Source: Hymenobacter volaticus (GTDB taxonomy: Bacteria; Bacteroidota; Bacteroidia; Cytophagales; Hymenobacteraceae). From it: a stretch of 64,000 bases of DNA. The stretch spans positions 124,001 through 188,000 of the forward strand of contig NZ_CP095063.1 in NCBI RefSeq assembly GCF_022921055.1, written 5' to 3'. Position 1 is the stretch's first letter; each line of letters starts with the position of its first letter. The translations under genes and the position numbers were made by a program. Under the pieces are notes generated by a model that made no database searches, was not told the origin of the DNA, and worked only from the letters and a program-made list of their open reading frames with translations. Below, piece after piece: positions 8,869 through 19,345 of the stretch.

Positions 8869-9561
8869 ATGCTCCACGCCATCGCCATTGATGATGAGCC
8901 CGCTGCCCTGGAGGTGCTGCAACGCTACGCTGCCAAGGTGCCGTTTCTACAGCTCACCCACTCCTTCCTTAGTACCACCGAGGCCCTGGCTTGCCTGCAC
9001 ACAGAGCGAGTCGACCTGCTGTTTTTAGACATTCAAATGCCCGACGTGCTCGGTCTGGATTTTGCCCGGCTACTAGCGCCCCTGCAAAAGCCCATCGTGT
9101 TTACTACGGCATACGCCGAGCACGCTGTGGAAGGCTTCTCTCTGCAAGCGCTCGACTACCTACTTAAGCCCATCGAGTTTGGACGGTTTTTGCAAGCTTG
9201 CAACCGGGCCTACACGCAGGTAATGCCCGCCCGCGAAGGCGCGCCCGGCATCTTTGTTAAAGATGGTTACGACTGGATTCGGGTAAACGTGGAGCAGGTG
9301 TTCTACATTCAATCAGATACCAACTTGCTGTTTATTCACGAACAAGACCGACTGGTGACCACCCGCATGACCCTGGCGGACATGCTCGCCACCTTGCCGG
9401 CCGAGGAGTTTATTCGGGTTCACAAATCGTACATCGTCGCGCTGAAGGCCATTCGCAAAATTGAGCGCCATCAGGTGACCGTCGGCACGGTTTCTATTCC
9501 GCTCGCCGAAAGCTACCGGGAGTCCTTGCAAAACCGCTTACTAAAAAGGAACGCTCGCTAA
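8869..9561 (+). CDS. LytTR-family response regulator
   Basis: 230 residues. The receiver domain has the acidic pair Asp9/Asp10, phosphoacceptor Asp54 in FLDIQMPD, and Lys in DYLLKP. The C-terminal LytTR DNA-binding domain begins near residue 130 and includes EEFIRVHKSYIV and a final RLLKRN. It acts as the transcription partner of the upstream LytS-type kinase. No further gene follows in the operon. Confidence 0.93.
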   Translation: MLHAIAIDDEPAALEVLQRYAAKVPFLQLTHSFLSTTEALACLHTERVDLLFLDIQMPDVLGLDFARLLAPLQKPIVFTTAYAEHAVEGFSLQALDYLLKPIEFGRFLQACNRAYTQVMPAREGAPGIFVKDGYDWIRVNVEQVFYIQSDTNLLFIHEQDRLVTTRMTLADMLATLPAEEFIRVHKSYIVALKAIRKIERHQVTVGTVSIPLAESYRESLQNRLLKRNAR

Positions 9562-10979
9562 AGCTGTGCAGTCGACGTGTTAGTGCGGCATTATCAGGCT
9601 GCGATGGTAGCCAAACCTATCCAATATATATAGTGGGTTACAAGGCAATACAAAACGTGGCACCCCCTCAACGGCTTCTGATACGCGCTACCGTTTACTT
9701 ATAGTACTCATTCCTTCAAAGAGGCGCTTCCCCGCCTAGCGAATGGCCTAGTATTATCCCCCTACGATTCTTTTTCCTTGGATAACTCAATCCGACTCTC
9801 CGGACCTTGAATCTCGCCTACTTTTTTTGATTACGCTTACTAAACTACTGCAAGAAGCTGGAAAAGCGATTTGCTAGGGCTACGCAACTGCGCTCGGCAG
9901 GCCGGTCCGTTGCGCGGCAAGTATAGACGCGCTAAAAGCGTTGAAAGCGAGTTATATGATTTCGAGAAACAAAATAGCTCTATGCTAAACGGCAAACAGG
10001 AGCGTCGTCGTAAACGTTTACGGAAATTATTTTTGATTTAAGCTTGAGTTTTTTGACTAATAGCCTGATATACACGCTTAATTCCGTGATGTTATCCTAT
10101 TAGATAACAACTAGGCATCGCGCCTATCAACCGATAATTGTTGTGGTACGCTCGACCGTCGGACGTAACACATTGCCTGCTTATTGTATTTTTTAAGTAC
10201 GTCCCACTCTTTACCTCACATGAGGTTTTGGCCGGATAGCCGCTTGCCTGTTACCACCCGTTCTACTTTCTCGTGCGCTCTATGATTCAACAAGCTACTT
10301 TATTACGGTATTTATTGCCCCTCCCTTCCGCGCTAAAGCCGCTCAGCGGTATGAGTAGACTCTCCCACCTCGTCCCATGGTGAGCAGGGTCAGTCAGTGA
10401 CTCTATTAGATCTGATAGCGCCCCTAGCTTATTTCCGGCCTGACATATAGGTTCTATCCTACCGTTGGTTTAGACCGAAAAGCAAACCTCTCAAACGCCA
10501 GATTCAGCAGAGTGCTGCGGGGATGAGTGGGTAGGCTAGAGTTGCTATAGCTGTAGGGTAAGCCGCCAAAGAATCGAAGGCCTGGACCTACTCGACAGTA
10601 ACATGTTAGTGGGCCGCTACTGCTAAGCTTGTCCAGCCTTGCTCATTAGGCGAAGCGGGATGAACCTCACTGATTGCTGCTCCTGCACAGCGCAGGCGTT
10701 ACGCCCCTTGAGAACAAGATAGCCGTGCCCCTAGAGTACGCCAACTATCGCTTACGCGTCGTGCTTCGGCGCTCCGTCCCTCTCGCAAGCAGCCTGCCCT
10801 GGCTGCAGCTGTAGCCGTTGTGTAACGGCCAACTCAATTTTTCACCTTTCCCGCTATTCTCCTGCGTCCTTTTTTCCGCACTAGTTATTAGGGTTTCCAC
10901 TCTGATAATCTGCCGCTCGGAAAGCAGCAGCAAAACAGTCTAGGTAAGCGCTTCTTCTTTATCAACCCACTCCATCCCC
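9562..10979. other. 1.4-kb region without a supported gene
   Basis: Mixed composition with AT-rich patches. Open frames are short and lack family features. Small palindromes occur, such as GTTATC-N6-GATAAC near 10091 and CCGCTCAGCGG near 10340, none convincing as terminators. The right end should contain the promoter of the SusC/SusD operon. Confidence 0.5.
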
Positions 10980-13900
10980 ATGAAACCTTCCCAGCCGTGG
11001 TGTCAAGCCATTTTGTTTCTGCCCCTGTTCGCCGACCCGCGCCCGGCGTATCCGCATTCCCTGATTCCCTCCCGGCCCGGCAACCCAGCCGCGGCAACTG
11101 CCTTGGCAGCTGTTAGCGCGGAGCCGGCGCTGGTTTCCGCGCCGGTGCGGCCAAGCCGCACAACTGTAGTCGACAGGTCGGTTTCAGGCATAGTGCGCGA
11201 TGTAGCTGGCCAGGGCTTGCCCGGAGTGGTGGTGGTGGTCAAAGGTTCCAGCCAGGGGACCACCCAAGGCACGGCCACCGGTCCCGACGGGCGCTACCAG
11301 CTTACCGTCCCCGATGGGGCCGTGACGCTGGTGTTCAGCTTCGTGGGCTTTGCCTCCCAGGAAGTCGCCTTGGGTCAGCGCTCGGTGGTAGACATCACCC
11401 TTAAGCAGGATACCAAGCAGCTCGCCGACGTAGTGGTAGTGGGCTACGGCACCCAGCGCAAAAGCGACGTTACCGGCTCTATTGCCTCGGTGTCAAGCCA
11501 GGAAATCAAGGCCGTGCCGGTGACCGGCGTGGGCCAGGCCCTGCAAGGACGGGCGCCGGGCGTGTTTGTTACGCAGGCCTCCAACGCGCCGGGCGGCGGG
11601 GTGTCCATTCGCATTCGGGGGGCAATTCTATCAACGCCGGCAACGAGCCGCTCTACGTCATCGACGGCTTTCCGGTCTACAACGAAAACGGCTCCAGCCT
11701 GAATCCCAACGACATCGAAAGTATCGAGGTGCTCAAAGACGCTTCCGCCACGGCTATTTACGGTTCGCGCGGGGCCAACGGCGTGGTGCTCGTAACTACT
11801 CGGCGCGGCAAAGCGGGCCAGAGCCGGGTGGATTTCGAGATGTACTACGGCGTGCAGCAAGTCCGCAAAAAGCTTCCGCTGCTCAACGCCACCGAATACG
11901 CAGAACTGGTAAACGAGGCTCAGGTGAATGCCAACCGGCCCCGGGTGTTCACCGACGAGCAGATTGCTGGTTACGGGGGCGGCACCGACTGGCAAGACGA
12001 GATTTTCCGCGAAGCGCCCATGCAGAACTATCAGCTAACGGCTTCTGGCGGTAGCGATAAAACCCGCTACGCGCTGTCGGCCAACTTCCTCGATCAAAAA
12101 GGCATTATCCTTAATTCCAGCTTCGACCGTGGTTCGTTCCGTTTCAACTTCGATCATAAGCTCAACGAGAAATTTAGCATCGGCAACAGTTTGAGCGTGG
12201 TGCGCAGCCGCAACGACGCGGTGCCCACCGACACGGACGGCGGTAACAGCGCCGCGGTGGTGTACGGGGCGCTGAATTTCTCGCCCATCCAGCCCGTCTA
12301 CAATCCCGATGGCACCCTGGTGGTGTTCAACACCCCCGGCCGGATTCAGATTGGCAGCCCGGTGGCCCAGGCCCTGGGCACCGACAACCTGACGGTGCGC
12401 AGCCGGCTGATTGGCAACGTGTTCGTGGACTACAAAATCCGGCCCGAACTAACGCTACGCACCAGCTTCGGGGCCGACGTGAATTATTATAAAAACAGCA
12501 TTTATATATCCCGCAATACGGCTACGGGTATTCAGCTGGGCGGGCGAGGGGAAATTATCAACGAGCAGTCCACTTCCTGGCTGAACGAAAACACGCTTTC
12601 CTACGTGAAAACGTTCGGAGAAATTCACAACCTCACATTTCTGGCCGGCTTCACCATGCAGGGTAGCCGCTTCGAGACCTCGCGGGCAGCGGCCCAGGGG
12701 TTTGCCAACGACATTCTCTCCTATGACAACCTAGGCGGCGCTTCCACTGCCCTCGTGCCCACCTCCTCGGCCAACGAGTGGCAGCTGAACTCGTTTATCG
12801 GGCGGGCCAACTACGACTACGCGGGCCGCTACCTGCTCACGGCCACCGTGCGGGCCGATGGCTCCTCGCGGTTTGGAGCGGGCAACAAGTACGCCGTCTT
12901 TCCGTCGGCTTCGGTGGCCTGGCGCTTGTCGGAAGAGCGGTTTCTGCAAGACAACCCGGTAATCGGCGACCTGAAGCTGCGAGCCAGCTACGGGGTGAGC
13001 GGCAACCAGGAAATCGGGCAGTACCAGTCGCTGGCCGCTTTGGGCACCCAAAACGCCAACTTCAACAACACCGTCGCCATTGGCATCGGGCCCGTGCGGG
13101 TGGCCAACCCGGATCTGCGCTGGGAAACCACGGCCCAGCTGGATTTGGGCTTCGACCTAGGTTTGTGGAACAACCGCATCGCGCTGACGGGCGATTATTA
13201 CAACAAGAAAACCACTGACCTGCTCTTGCAAGTGCCCCTGCCCTACATCTCGGGCTACGCCATGGCTTTGCAAAACCTAGGCAGCATTCGTAACCGCGGG
13301 GTTGAGCTCGGACTTAACACCAACAACTTGACGGGCGCCTTCACGTGGTCGACCTCGTTTAACATCGCCGCCAACCGCAACGAAGTGCTCGACTTGGGTG
13401 GGCAGCGGGAATTCGCGGCCGGGGAAGCCAGCGGCCATTTGCAGCTGCCTAATTCCGGGATAGTGCGGGTTGGTGAGCAGATCGGGACGTTTTTCGGCTA
13501 CCGAACCGATGGCCTTTTCCAAACCCCAGACGAGGTGGCAGCTTCCGCCCAGCCCACCGCCCGGCCCGGCGACCGCCGCTATGTGGACCAGGACGGCAAC
13601 AACGTCATCAACGCCAACGACCGGGTGATTCTAGGGTACGCTCAGCCCAAGCTGTTCGGGGGACTAACCAACACGTTTGCTTACAAGGGCATCGAGTTAA
13701 GCATTTTTTTGCAGGGCACGTCGGGCAACAGCATCTTCAATATTAACCGCTTTGAGTTGGAGTCGCTGACGGGCGTCAGCAACCAGAGCCGCGAGGTGCT
13801 TAACCGTTGGACGCCGACCAATCCGACCAACACCATTCCCCGCGCCAATGCCGTGGGAAACGCCTACGTTATCTCCGACCGCCAGATCGAAGACGGTTCC

Positions 13901-14140
13901 TATTTGCGGGTCCGCAACATCAATTTGGCGTACTCGCTGCCCAAGGAGTTCATTAAAAAAGCGAAGCTCACCAACGTGCGCGTGTACGTGAGCCTGCAGA
14001 ACTGGCTAACCTTCACCAACTACAGCGGCTTCGATCCGGAAGTGAACCGGTTCGGGCAGAGCGCCCTGAGCCAGGGCACCGACTACGGCAGCTACCCCAG
14101 CAACAAAATAGTCCTGGCGGGCCTCAACATCGGCCTGTAA
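10980..14140 (+). pseudogene. SusC/RagA-family TonB-linked outer membrane receptor, one-base frameshift
   Basis: A SusC-type transporter of about 1053 residues once one base is restored. The first frame (10980-11702) encodes an odd N-terminus, a carboxypeptidase-like domain (SGIVRDVAGQGLPGV), the plug start [16 protein letters not shown] and the motif [10 protein letters not shown]. The second frame (active from about 11623, annotated start 11729, end 14140) continues with [26 protein letters not shown] and the barrel. The break is in a G run at 11617-11622: six G where [11 protein letters not shown] needs seven. With SusD it would import an oligosaccharide or other large nutrient. Either a sequencing error or a real inactivating/phase-variable slip. 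Confidence 0.88.
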
Positions 14141-14175
14141 GGTTCCCTCACGTAAACGCTTCGCGCATCTCGCCC

Positions 14176-15615
14176 ATGAAATTACTTCAACCACTACTAC
14201 TGCTCGCCCTGACCCTGGGCAGCGGGGCCTGCTCCCTCGAGGAAGTACCGCCCTCCTCGCTGGCGCCCCAAAACTTTTACACCAACGGCGGTGATGCCGT
14301 GGCCGCCGTCAATGCCGTCTACGACGTCGCCAACCAGATCGGCGACCAGAGCCGCAACCTCATCATCATGGGCGACATTCCGTCCGACGACATGGATCTG
14401 CTGGCCAACAACGCCGACCGAATTCAGATTTGGAGCTTCCAAACCAACGCGGTCAACGGGGTAGTTGCCCAGAGCTGGCAGGTTCTCTACCAGGGTATCA
14501 ACCGGGCCAACGCGGCCATCGAGCGTATTCCAGGCATTTCTATGGATGAGGCGCTCAAAACCCGGCTGGTGGGCGAGGCCCGGTTTATGCGAGCCTTCTA
14601 CTATTTCTACTTGGTCCGCTGGTACGGGGGCGTGCCGCTGCTCGTAACCGAAACCAAGTCGCTAACCGACGGCCGCAACGCCACCCGGGCCACGGCCGAC
14701 GAGGTGTACGCCCAAATTATAGCCGACTTTACGGCGGCCGAAACCGCGTTGCCCGACAAATTCACCGGCGCGGACGCTGGCCGGGCCACGGCGGGCGCGG
14801 CCAAGGCTTTTCTGGCCAAAGTGTATTTGACCCGCAAGGAATACGCCCAGGCCCGTGACAAAGCCAAGGAACTCATCGACAATGCCAGCCGCTACGGCTA
14901 CGGTTTGTTTGACCGGTATGCCGATGTGTTCGCCATAGCCAACAAGAACGGCCGCGAATCGGTGTTCGAGCTGCAATTCGTGGGGGGTGGCGTCGGGCAG
15001 GGCAGCGGCATGATTACGTATTTCGCGCCGGAAAACTCGCTTATTACTGGCCGCGGCTTCGGGTCGTTTTATCCCACCCCAGAGTTCTACAACAGCTTTC
15101 AAAACGGGGATAAGCGCAAAGAGCTGTTTATTAATTCTTTTGTTAATGCGGCCGGCCAGGTGGTTCCAACCTTCCAGCACTTCAACAAGTACCAGGACCC
15201 CACGGCTCGTGCTTTCGGCGAAGCCAACAACAACTTCCCCATCATCCGGTACGCCGACGTGCTGCTGATGTTTGCGGAAGCGGAAAACGAGCTCAGCGGC
15301 CCCACGGCGGCCGCCCTCACCGCCGTTAATCCCATCCGGCGCCGGGCCTACGGCAATTCGCTGACGGCTGCCTCCCCGGTAGACTTCGCGGCCGCGCTCG
15401 GCAAAGACGGGTTTCGCCAGCGGCTGTGGGACGAGCGGCGTTGGGAACTGCACGCCGAAGGGCACCGCTGGTTTGACCTGGTGCGCACCAACCGGCTGGT
15501 GAGTGTGCTGCGGCCCAAAGGCAAAACCAACGTCGATGAAAACGACAACCTGTTCCCGATTCCCCAGCGGGAGATAGATCTAAACCCCAACCTAGTACAA
15601 AACCCTGGGTATTAA
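14176..15615 (+). CDS. SusD/RagB-family nutrient-binding lipoprotein
   Basis: 479 residues. The N-terminus MKLLQPLLLLALTLGSGAC ends in a lipobox cysteine, so it is a surface lipoprotein. The body has the SusD helical pattern (GINRANAAIERIPG, LVGEARFMRAFYYFYLVRWYGGVPL) and the C-terminal signature RRWELHAEGHRWFDLVR with FPIPQREIDLNPNLVQNPGY. It caps the SusC channel and binds the substrate. It follows SusC after 35 bases in one operon. No adjacent glycosidase or SusR-like regulator is present, so the substrate is unclear. Confidence 0.95.
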   Translation: MKLLQPLLLLALTLGSGACSLEEVPPSSLAPQNFYTNGGDAVAAVNAVYDVANQIGDQSRNLIIMGDIPSDDMDLLANNADRIQIWSFQTNAVNGVVAQSWQVLYQGINRANAAIERIPGISMDEALKTRLVGEARFMRAFYYFYLVRWYGGVPLLVTETKSLTDGRNATRATADEVYAQIIADFTAAETALPDKFTGADAGRATAGAAKAFLAKVYLTRKEYAQARDKAKELIDNASRYGYGLFDRYADVFAIANKNGRESVFELQFVGGGVGQGSGMITYFAPENSLITGRGFGSFYPTPEFYNSFQNGDKRKELFINSFVNAAGQVVPTFQHFNKYQDPTARAFGEANNNFPIIRYADVLLMFAEAENELSGPTAAALTAVNPIRRRAYGNSLTAASPVDFAAALGKDGFRQRLWDERRWELHAEGHRWFDLVRTNRLVSVLRPKGKTNVDENDNLFPIPQREIDLNPNLVQNPGY

Positions 15616-15673
15616 GCGAGGCCAATAGCGAACAACCCGGCAACGGGCTTTAGGGGACTTGCCGCGCCCACTT

Positions 15674-15740
15674 ATTTAACGAGCTTCGAGGAAAACCCTT
15701 GTCATCACTAGGCAAGGGCTTTCCTCGAAGCTCGTTAAAT
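15674..15740. terminator. Long hairpin, 28-bp arms, between convergent genes
   Basis: Arms at 15674-15701 and 15713-15740 are complementary at 27 of 28 positions around an 11-base loop. Both arms start and end with AT-rich tracts (ATTTAAC...GTTAAAT), so the structure can act as a terminator in both directions. It lies between SusD (plus) and a TonB-dependent receptor (minus). The arms are longer than usual for intrinsic terminators. Confidence 0.75.
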
Positions 15741-16020
15741 TAAGAAGCGCGAAGGCGACAGTCTTTTGGGTTTTTGGCCTCTTTAGAACTGACTTTCAGG
15801 CCGCAAGACACTCAACAACACGTGTAGCTATACACTAACTAGCGGGTGGTGATTGCGCAGCCGGGCTACAAGGTTAAGCTGTCCAACCCCAAACGGCGGC
15901 GTGGTTCTAACCTTTGATTGTTACGCATACTTTTTCACTAGATGGTAGTGGCCAGCTACGTTCTGCCATAGCTCCTAGATACCAACAGAAAGCGTATTTG
16001 CACTACTGTTCGGCCAAGTT
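15741..16020. other. Intergenic region between convergent genes
   Basis: About 280 bases after the hairpin with no gene, repeat or RNA recognised. Confidence 0.5.
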
Positions 16021-18390
16021 TTAAAATTCAACTCGGTAGTTTAGAAACGGCACCAGCGAGGTCTGGTAATTGGTTTCCAACTGCTGAGAATACCGGTCGT
16101 AGAAGCGGCCATAAATATTCTGGTTGTTGGTGGCGTTTTGGAGGTCGAGGGAAATGATGTGCGAGGCACGGGGAGCATTCTTGCGGTAGCTGGCCCGCAG
16201 GTCGAGGCGGAAGTAGGACGGGCCCTGTTCGGCCCAAGCGCGGTCTTCGAGCAGCACGGCATAGCCAGCCTGGCGAGAGGCCTCTAGGTCGACGGGGGTG
16301 TAGCGGTTGCCGCCGGCCCAGAGCAGGCGCAGGTTCAGGCTGACCAGGTTGTTTTGCTGACGTCCTACCTTGAACTCGCGCCCGCCCAAGGCGTTGGCCA
16401 CGTAGTTGCCGTTGTAACGGGTGTTGCGCCAGCGGCCGTCGGCAGCCTGGTAGCGGGAGTCGTAGAGCGAGCCCGTGAGTTGGAAGTAGTACTGGCCCGT
16501 GAAGAACTTCTCGAGGGTAACGTCTAGGCCGTAGTTCTGGCCGCGGCCGCGGGCCACCAAGGCTTCGGTGGGCGCGCCGCCGCTGTAGTTGAGGGCCGCG
16601 AACGTGCTGGCGCGGTCCGGGCTGATGGCTACGTGGTAGAGATACTGGTAATACGGCTCTACGCGCAGACGCAGGTCTTGGCGCAGTTGATTGTCGTAGC
16701 TGAGTACGTAGTGCAGGGCCCGGGCCAGGCCCAGGTTGCGGTTGGGTTCGGTGTAGCCGCCCCCGGCCTGCGGCAGTTGGGTGAAGTACACAAACGGAAC
16801 TTCCAAACGGCTGTGTAGCCCCACTCCCGCCGACACCGACTGCTTGGGCGAAAAAGCCCAACGGGCGCCTAGGCGTGGCTCCAGGGCCGTGTTGCCATTC
16901 AGCCCAAAGCGCAGCAAGTGCACGCCACTGGTAAAGGTAAGCTGCTCGGTGGCGCGGTACTTCCATTGCCCGTAGGCTTGGGTAGTAGTGGTGGAGCCGG
17001 TGCGCTGCAGAAACTGCACAAACTGCCCGCCGTAGTCGTCGGAGCGAAAGCCGCTACGGGCGTCGAAGCCCAGGCGGCTGACAATGGCGCCGACGCGCAG
17101 GGTGTGGTGGGCGTTGAGCTTGTAGTTGTAGAGCAGTGAACCTCGCAGGGCGGTATTAACGAACTGCTGGTCGTCATCGAGTTCGCGGTTATAGCCCTCG
17201 CCCACCACGTACGCTTTGTAGCCGTGGCGGTCGCCCGAGGCCGTGAGGGCGGTTTCCAGGTAGGCGCGCTCGTTGAGGACGTGGGTGTAGGTGAGGCCGC
17301 CAGTGGCCACATCCGAAGAACTTACGTCATCGAACCGGTCATAATAGCGCTTCCACTGGCTGGAGTCGCGGTCGGCGCGGGAACTGTTGCTGCTTAGTCC
17401 GCCGATGCCCCAGAGCACGAGGTTATGCCGACCCACGGGCACATTGACTTTAAAGGAAAGGTCCTGGTACTTGGGCACGCCACCGTTGCCGGTTACGTCT
17501 AGGCCCAAGTTGTTAAGCAAAGCCAGCGAGGAATAGCGGTAATTTACCAAGTACGATGCCCTGGAGCGTGCGTTGAATGGCCCTTCCACTGCAAACTCCA
17601 CCCCCAGCACCCCAGCCTGAAAAGCGTACTCGCGCTTTTCGTTGTTACCGGCGCGTAACCGCACATCGAACACGCCCGACAAGGCATTGCCATACTCGGC
17701 GGGAAAGGCGGCGGTGAAAAAGTCGGAGTTGGCCAACACGTTGGTGCTGAGCACGCTCACGGCCCCGCCACTGGCGCCGGCGTCGGAAAAGTGGTTAGGG
17801 TTGGGGGCTTCCACGCCCTCGATGCGCCAGAGCAGGCCGCGGGGCGAGTTGCCGCGCACCACAATTTCATTGTTCAGGTCGCCGCCCGAGGTGCCCGACA
17901 CCCCGGCCAGGGTTTGGGCGGTGCGCGCCGGGTCAGAGAGGCTGGCGGCGTAGCGCTTGCTTTCTTCCACTGAAATCGAGCGGGCCGACACGGTGGCCAT
18001 GTCGTTGCGAGCAGTGCCCTTTTCGCGCTCGCCGGTCACCGTCACCTCCTTGAGGTTAGTGAAGGACTCGCCTAGCCCGATGTTGAGCACCAACTCCTTG
18101 CCCGAGCCCAGCAGCAGTTCGGGAATTACCTGTTCTTCGTAGCCCATAAAGCTGATTTTGAGCGTGTGGCGCCCCACTGGCACCTGCCCAATCTTGAAGT
18201 CGCCGTTGACATCGGCGGTGCCCACCAGCAGCGGACTGCTGCCCAGTACCACTACCGTGGCGCCTATCAGCGGCTGCTGCGACTCACGGTCCAGAATGCG
18301 TCCGCGTATGGTTTGGCTCAGGCCCTGCGCGTGGACGGACAAGCCCGCACTGAGCAATAACACCATGATAAGTAGCGAAATAAGGCGCAT
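16021..18390 (-). CDS. TonB-dependent receptor with carboxypeptidase-like N-terminal domain
   Basis: 789 residues. Signal peptide 1-22 (MRLISLLIMVLLLSAGLSVHA), then a CarboxypepD_reg-like domain (about 25-110: IRGRILDRESQQPLIGATV), a plug (about 125-240: EIVVRGNSPRGLLWRIEG, EYGNALSGVFDV) and an outer membrane barrel to the C-terminus. The plug motif places it in the group of non-SusC TonB receptors, whose ligands are often metals, siderophores or peptides. It is a single gene, convergent with the SusC/SusD operon. Confidence 0.9.
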   Translation of the reverse strand: MRLISLLIMVLLLSAGLSVHAQGLSQTIRGRILDRESQQPLIGATVVVLGSSPLLVGTADVNGDFKIGQVPVGRHTLKISFMGYEEQVIPELLLGSGKELVLNIGLGESFTNLKEVTVTGEREKGTARNDMATVSARSISVEESKRYAASLSDPARTAQTLAGVSGTSGGDLNNEIVVRGNSPRGLLWRIEGVEAPNPNHFSDAGASGGAVSVLSTNVLANSDFFTAAFPAEYGNALSGVFDVRLRAGNNEKREYAFQAGVLGVEFAVEGPFNARSRASYLVNYRYSSLALLNNLGLDVTGNGGVPKYQDLSFKVNVPVGRHNLVLWGIGGLSSNSSRADRDSSQWKRYYDRFDDVSSSDVATGGLTYTHVLNERAYLETALTASGDRHGYKAYVVGEGYNRELDDDQQFVNTALRGSLLYNYKLNAHHTLRVGAIVSRLGFDARSGFRSDDYGGQFVQFLQRTGSTTTTQAYGQWKYRATEQLTFTSGVHLLRFGLNGNTALEPRLGARWAFSPKQSVSAGVGLHSRLEVPFVYFTQLPQAGGGYTEPNRNLGLARALHYVLSYDNQLRQDLRLRVEPYYQYLYHVAISPDRASTFAALNYSGGAPTEALVARGRGQNYGLDVTLEKFFTGQYYFQLTGSLYDSRYQAADGRWRNTRYNGNYVANALGGREFKVGRQQNNLVSLNLRLLWAGGNRYTPVDLEASRQAGYAVLLEDRAWAEQGPSYFRLDLRASYRKNAPRASHIISLDLQNATNNQNIYGRFYDRYSQQLETNYQTSLVPFLNYRVEF

Positions 18391-19345
18391 GAATGTTGAA
18401 TTTTGCAGGCATAGCGCGGCCTAGGCAGCGGCAAATGGCTGTCGGTGGAAAGCAGTAATTACGAAGTGGTTGAGAAGGCCTATGGGCCCTTGCATCCGGG
18501 TGAAGTGGAGCCGCACGAGGCGGCCAAGAGGAACGTTCCGTCTATAAGAGACCTAAACTGGACTTTCCCCCTACGCCGGGCCGAAAAAAATTAGTGGATC
18601 GTTTCAGCACCGAGTGAGACGCCTCAAAATTCAACTTAAAGGAGGGCTGCGCGCAGCATGATGTGATGGCGCCTTATACCTAAATCCCCTTGAGGTAGTC
18701 GGCTTAGGGAGATAGAGTTAGGCTTTCGGTAGAAGGACGGGTCGTTCAAAAGCGACGGACACACGTAGCCTATTTGCGTGACGGCTACCAAGGATAAGAT
18801 TCCTCGAAGCTAGTTGGTTGGGCCGCCTAGCGGGCGCAGCGCCCGGCGGCAACGGCCTCGAATGAGGTGAAATCGTGGCGTCTCGATTTGTTAATGTACT
18901 TGTGCAGCAAACGCGAGAGCCGAGCAACGTCCGCCAGATTTTGTGCTTGTGTCGTGGCTTGAAGTTGTGTTAGCGCCTGCTGTCAATAACACGTATTCCG
19001 AATCGGGCATTAATAGCTTAGAGACGCTCAGCTAGTCTTTCATTTGTAGTAAGCCAGTCGCCACTAAAAATCGATGGCCAGAGAAAAAGTGGGGCCGTTG
19101 GCTGTATTTAATTGAAGATATTATAAATGCTGATTTTGATAGCCGGATCATGTATCTAAGCTGTGCCGCAAAGCAAGCAAGCTTTACAGCGTAAACATGC
19201 CGACGGTTAGACCAACTGCCGTTCTATGCTTTACCGGACCCATGACACAGTCCGTTATCAGGGGAATGAGAAGCGAGTTAAAAGCACAGTGTAACAACGG
19301 GACAAATAGTACAAGCAGAGCCAATTCCTTGGACTGCGAGTACAG
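18391..19345. other. Intergenic region, about 950 bases, no gene
   Basis: No open frame with coding character on either strand; the 69-codon minus frame at 18718-18927 has no family features. Part of it (18803-18815) repeats the core of the hairpin arm at 15674-15740 (TTCCTCGAAGCT), which may be a fragment of the same repeat family. Otherwise unremarkable. Confidence 0.45.

Noticed and set aside
16028..16966. 312-codon minus-strand ORF inside the TonB receptor gene
   Set aside because: It is an out-of-frame shadow rich in Arg and Pro; the receptor frame has all family motifs.
18718..18927. 69-codon minus-strand ORF
   Set aside because: No coding signature and no context; treated as noise.
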